NCBI RefSeq assembly: GCF_021347895.1
Contig: NC_067127.1
Span: 12,992,984 to 13,056,983, forward strand
DNA: 64,000 nt
From: Acanthochromis polyacanthus
Taxonomy: Eukaryota > Chordata > Actinopteri > Pomacentridae
Direction of reading: 5' to 3'
Below, piece after piece: positions 61,001 to 64,000 of the stretch; within the stretch, counting starts at the first letter, position 1; each line of letters starts with the position of its first letter. The notes beneath the pieces were generated by a model, which worked only from the letters and a program-made list of their open reading frames with translations, was not told where the DNA came from and searched no databases. Both the position numbers and the translations under genes were made by a program.

Positions 61001-64000
61001 AGCCCTGTGCTTACAGTGTGAGTGTTTAATGAGCTCTGAATGCTTAAAATAATCAATTGGTGTAAATAAATATGTAATAAACCCTTGACCTTAAAGCATG
61101 ATAATATAATATTACATTTTTTTTTGGTAAACAGACCTCATGATCAAACGATCCTTTATAGATGAAAGGAATGATCAGCTGATCTGAAATGATGCTAAAA
61201 GCCCATCGATGTCTATCAGACACAGAGCAGATGTTCTGGTTCTGCAGCAATATGTTAATATATTTTCTGAACATTGAAAGCCTGACAATCATCTCTCTGT
61301 CTCGATTAAAAGCGCTTCATATGACAACATGTTAAGACCCAGACTGATGAAGTCAACTTGTAAAAATCATTTGAAGCTCATTAAATGGATGCAACATCCA
61401 ACTTTGTTTAGGCTAAAACGTCCTCAGCTCCCTCCAGGGCAGAGCAACGTAATCCACTGCTTTCATGAGTCGTTTCCATCCCTTAACACAGCAAATGTTT
61501 ATGGGAACTTCACCTCAAATGGAGGAGAAAACAGCTGCCTGCCACTCACTCAGTTACACTGCAAACTACAAGATGCACCACGTACTACCTACATGCGTAT
61601 GAATAAGCAATCCTATGCAAATTGGTTTGTGGCAGAGGATTTGCAGTGATATTAATAATTTGCTGTGTGGACTCTGCATAAAAGCAGGAGGTAGAATGAA
61701 AACCTTTCAAATTGAAAGAAAAAAACGACAGTCGCTGCATCAAGGAAGGATTTAGTCGTGCCGTTGACGGATTGGTGGCATTTTTATTTTTCATTTTATT
61801 TAATAAACATATTTTTTTAACTCTATGGAGTCTAGCTTCTGAAAAAAGAAAGCCTAATAAATTCCTAAAGTGAGACGGCACAAGAGAGTGGGCCATCCAC
61901 ATACTGAAGTATCCGCCTTGTGTGTAAATAGGTGACTGGGAGGCAAATTGGAAAATGTTTTGGTTGTTTGTCAAGAACAATTTGTCAACCAGTTATTTAC
62001 TAGTATGTCTTGTACTTTACAGAACTTCCAGAACCCATCGAAGGCTCTTCTGTTGCCCCGAGTCAGTTTATTTCAAAGCACCTCTTACAAACAACATGTC
62101 ACAAATATACAGTTTCATTTTTTGGTCACTGAGGCATAATTGAAACTGGAATAAACTTGCGTTTTTGCTGGAGACAGTGTATTAACACACAGTTGGTGCC
62201 GCAGTGAGGATGGCAGCCGGATGGCGAATGTGGGGTTGACTAAAAATAAGCCATTTAACAAGTGTTTATCATAGTGAAGGAACACCAGAGAAAGGTGTTC
62301 TTCTGGGCAGCAGTAGAGCTCCATGGCACGGAAGAATAAGATATAAAGCTTTGGCTGCACAGACAGTTCTTGTTCGTAGGATCTGTTGGTTTTAGACTCT
62401 GATATTGGCTGACAAGAAAAACGAACTAGAATCATTGCACAAATAGCTTCAAACTGAGCAGGATGAAAAGAAAAAAAATGGAGTGCTGGTGTGAAAAAAA
62501 CAATCCAGAAAGGTGAGATTTGTGGGCGAAAGATAAAGCGAAAACATTCCATTCATAAATCATGAAGCCAACAATGATACATGATAAGGAGCAGCTTCCT
62601 CATCATCGCTTCCCTTCAAAGTTTTAAATCAATACCACCCTCGATTAGGTACAATTATGGACATTCTCATTGTATCGCTTTTATGAGACAGACTGACACT
62701 TTGACAGAGTCCATCAATCAGCAGTCTCTGGAGGATTTACACAATACTCATGCATGCTCTTTTTTTCTAAAGATAAATGCAGGGTGTCGAAACAACAACA
62801 ACAACAAAAAAAAAGAGCAAAAAACGCATCTTCTGCTGCTCATCTATTATTGTGTTTCCGTAGATTGTACATTGCAGGACTCTTGTACGGAAATAACAAC
62901 AATACAGCACCTTGTAGTCTAAGTAAATGAAAAAAAGACAAACAAACAAACCTGGACCTTGGTATAAAGAGGTCTCTCGCTACAATCTGGAAACACGCTT
63001 AAAGAAAATTGTGTAATGTAGTAGAAAAAAAAACCTCGCAAAGTGAGATATGAGGGAAGAGAATGTTCAGGACAAACTCATCTTTCCATAATCCCCTAGT
63101 CTCTGTGCTCCCATCCTCCTTCCCAACCTCCAATTACAAAGAGAAGAAATGCCTCGCTTTTTCACTCCTCAGAAATACACAGGCTCTACATCAGAACTCA
63201 ATTTGGTTTGGTAATGAGACTGCGCTTGTGCATTTCCCCATGCAGACAGCCCAATCTTCAATTGCCAGCACACATGGGGGTTTTTCTTAGCAGGAAGGCT
63301 CTGAGGAAATAGACTGGTAAAAGTGTTGCCTTTTTTCATTTGGATGAAACTTAGCGCTCACCTTGTGTCGTCTTTTCAAAATGACCTTGAGAATTTCTTG
63401 AGATCTGACGACGGGAACACTTTTAACGAAGGAACTGAGTGTTTTGTCTTTTTCTTTTTTGTATGGATCCCAAACCTGCTTTAAGTGATATGAAAGATTT
63501 TAAAGGCCACTGGTCAAGGCACTAACTACACCTTCATGTGGAGCATTCTCTCTTTGCGTGTTATTGGAGCAGCGATGAACAATGCAGACATTTCCGGGTT
63601 TGAGATTTCCCACCATGCAGTTTTACCTTCTGCTAAAGTAAAACTGCTATTACCATTAGTGTCATCAAAGAGAACAGCATTACCTGTAAAAACACACTAA
63701 TTTAAAAGTCACTGACAACTAGTTCAGGAATGCTTAATGCACAAGTGACCAAATTCACACTTTGCTGAAACAAATTTGCTTATCGTTTTTCCTTTTAGGA
63801 CATGAGAGGGTCAGCACTTTGTGGAAACTCTTAACTCTGAGATTTTCGTCTGTTATCTGATAATGTGCCTCTCAGAGCTTCCTGTGGTTCCTTAACCTCT
63901 CAGCATCCATCCCCCTTCTTACTGAAAAAGCTCAGAATCATTTTGTTCCTTGGACTCGTGTGGTGCAGCACAACAACTACGTACCACATCGACGAGACAA
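55008..64000 (-). other. presumed khdrbs2 intron
   Basis: Searched by eye on the minus strand for the expected preceding exon (a PPPPAHEAYEEY-like end before a donor) and for the KH domain; neither is present. The longest frame, 145 codons at 62,115-62,552 antisense, has no domain. No transposon with clear ends was seen. Confidence 0.6.

Noticed and set aside
61585..61980. 131-codon antisense open frame
   Set aside because: No recognisable motif, no splice context and no repeat relatives. Treated as chance.
62115..62552. 145-codon antisense open frame
   Set aside because: No domain, no similarity I recognise, phenylalanine-rich low-complexity composition, and it lies in a presumed khdrbs2 intron. 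Frames of this length are expected by chance.
63358..63500. Possible further khdrbs2 exon ending at a gtgagc-type donor on the minus strand
   Set aside because: All three frames are interrupted or unlike KHDRBS2; the expected AYEEY-type ending is absent.
1..64000. CRISPR arrays, bacterial operons, integrated virus genes
   Set aside because: No regularly spaced identical repeats, no compact gene strings, and no reverse transcriptase, protease, capsid or envelope frames were seen. The DNA is vertebrate in character throughout.

Overview
The window is vertebrate nuclear DNA, almost certainly from a teleost fish and probably a spiny-rayed one. It is AT-rich, its genes are split by GT-AG introns, and it carries fish-type interspersed repeats: Tc1/mariner elements, tRNA-derived SINEs, TA and TTAA foldback elements, and minisatellites.

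Positions 1-27,660 hold a complete-looking coding region for prim2, the large subunit of DNA primase, on the plus strand. Thirteen coding exons join without a frame break into a 514-residue protein (human PRIM2 has 509). All four iron-sulphur cysteines are present, at residues 292, 372, 389 and 429. A non-coding first exon and the promoter are expected to the left of the window. The introns hold a dead Tc1 transposon (1.47-2.9 kb), a SINE (7.2 kb), an internally deleted Tc1-type element with roughly 295-bp inverted ends (7.5-8.4 kb), and two copies of a second SINE family in opposite orientations (12.6 and 22.1 kb).

Positions 27.66-51.1 kb are intergenic. Most of it is unremarkable AT-rich DNA. 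The exception is a repeat island at 35.7-39.6 kb: a 502-bp GC-rich foldback element with a 7-bp target duplication, a SINE, three degenerate minisatellites, two tRNA-like units facing each other, a 193-codon open frame that resembles part of a LINE ORF1, and LINE-tail-like repeats.

Positions 51.1-55.0 kb on the minus strand hold the last three coding exons of khdrbs2 (SLM1, a STAR-family RNA-binding protein). They encode the tyrosine-rich region and the C-terminal nuclear-localisation tail. The rest of that gene lies to the right of the window, so 55-64 kb is read as its intron. The larger khdrbs2 intron in the window contains a nested transposon: a 742-bp foldback inserted at TTAA inside an older inverted-repeat element.

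prim2 and khdrbs2 converge tail to tail, about 23.5 kb apart. In human the same two genes lie on either side of the chromosome 6 centromere, so this is an uninterrupted version of that interval. No bacterial-type operons, CRISPR arrays, viral genes or clear new protein-coding systems were found.
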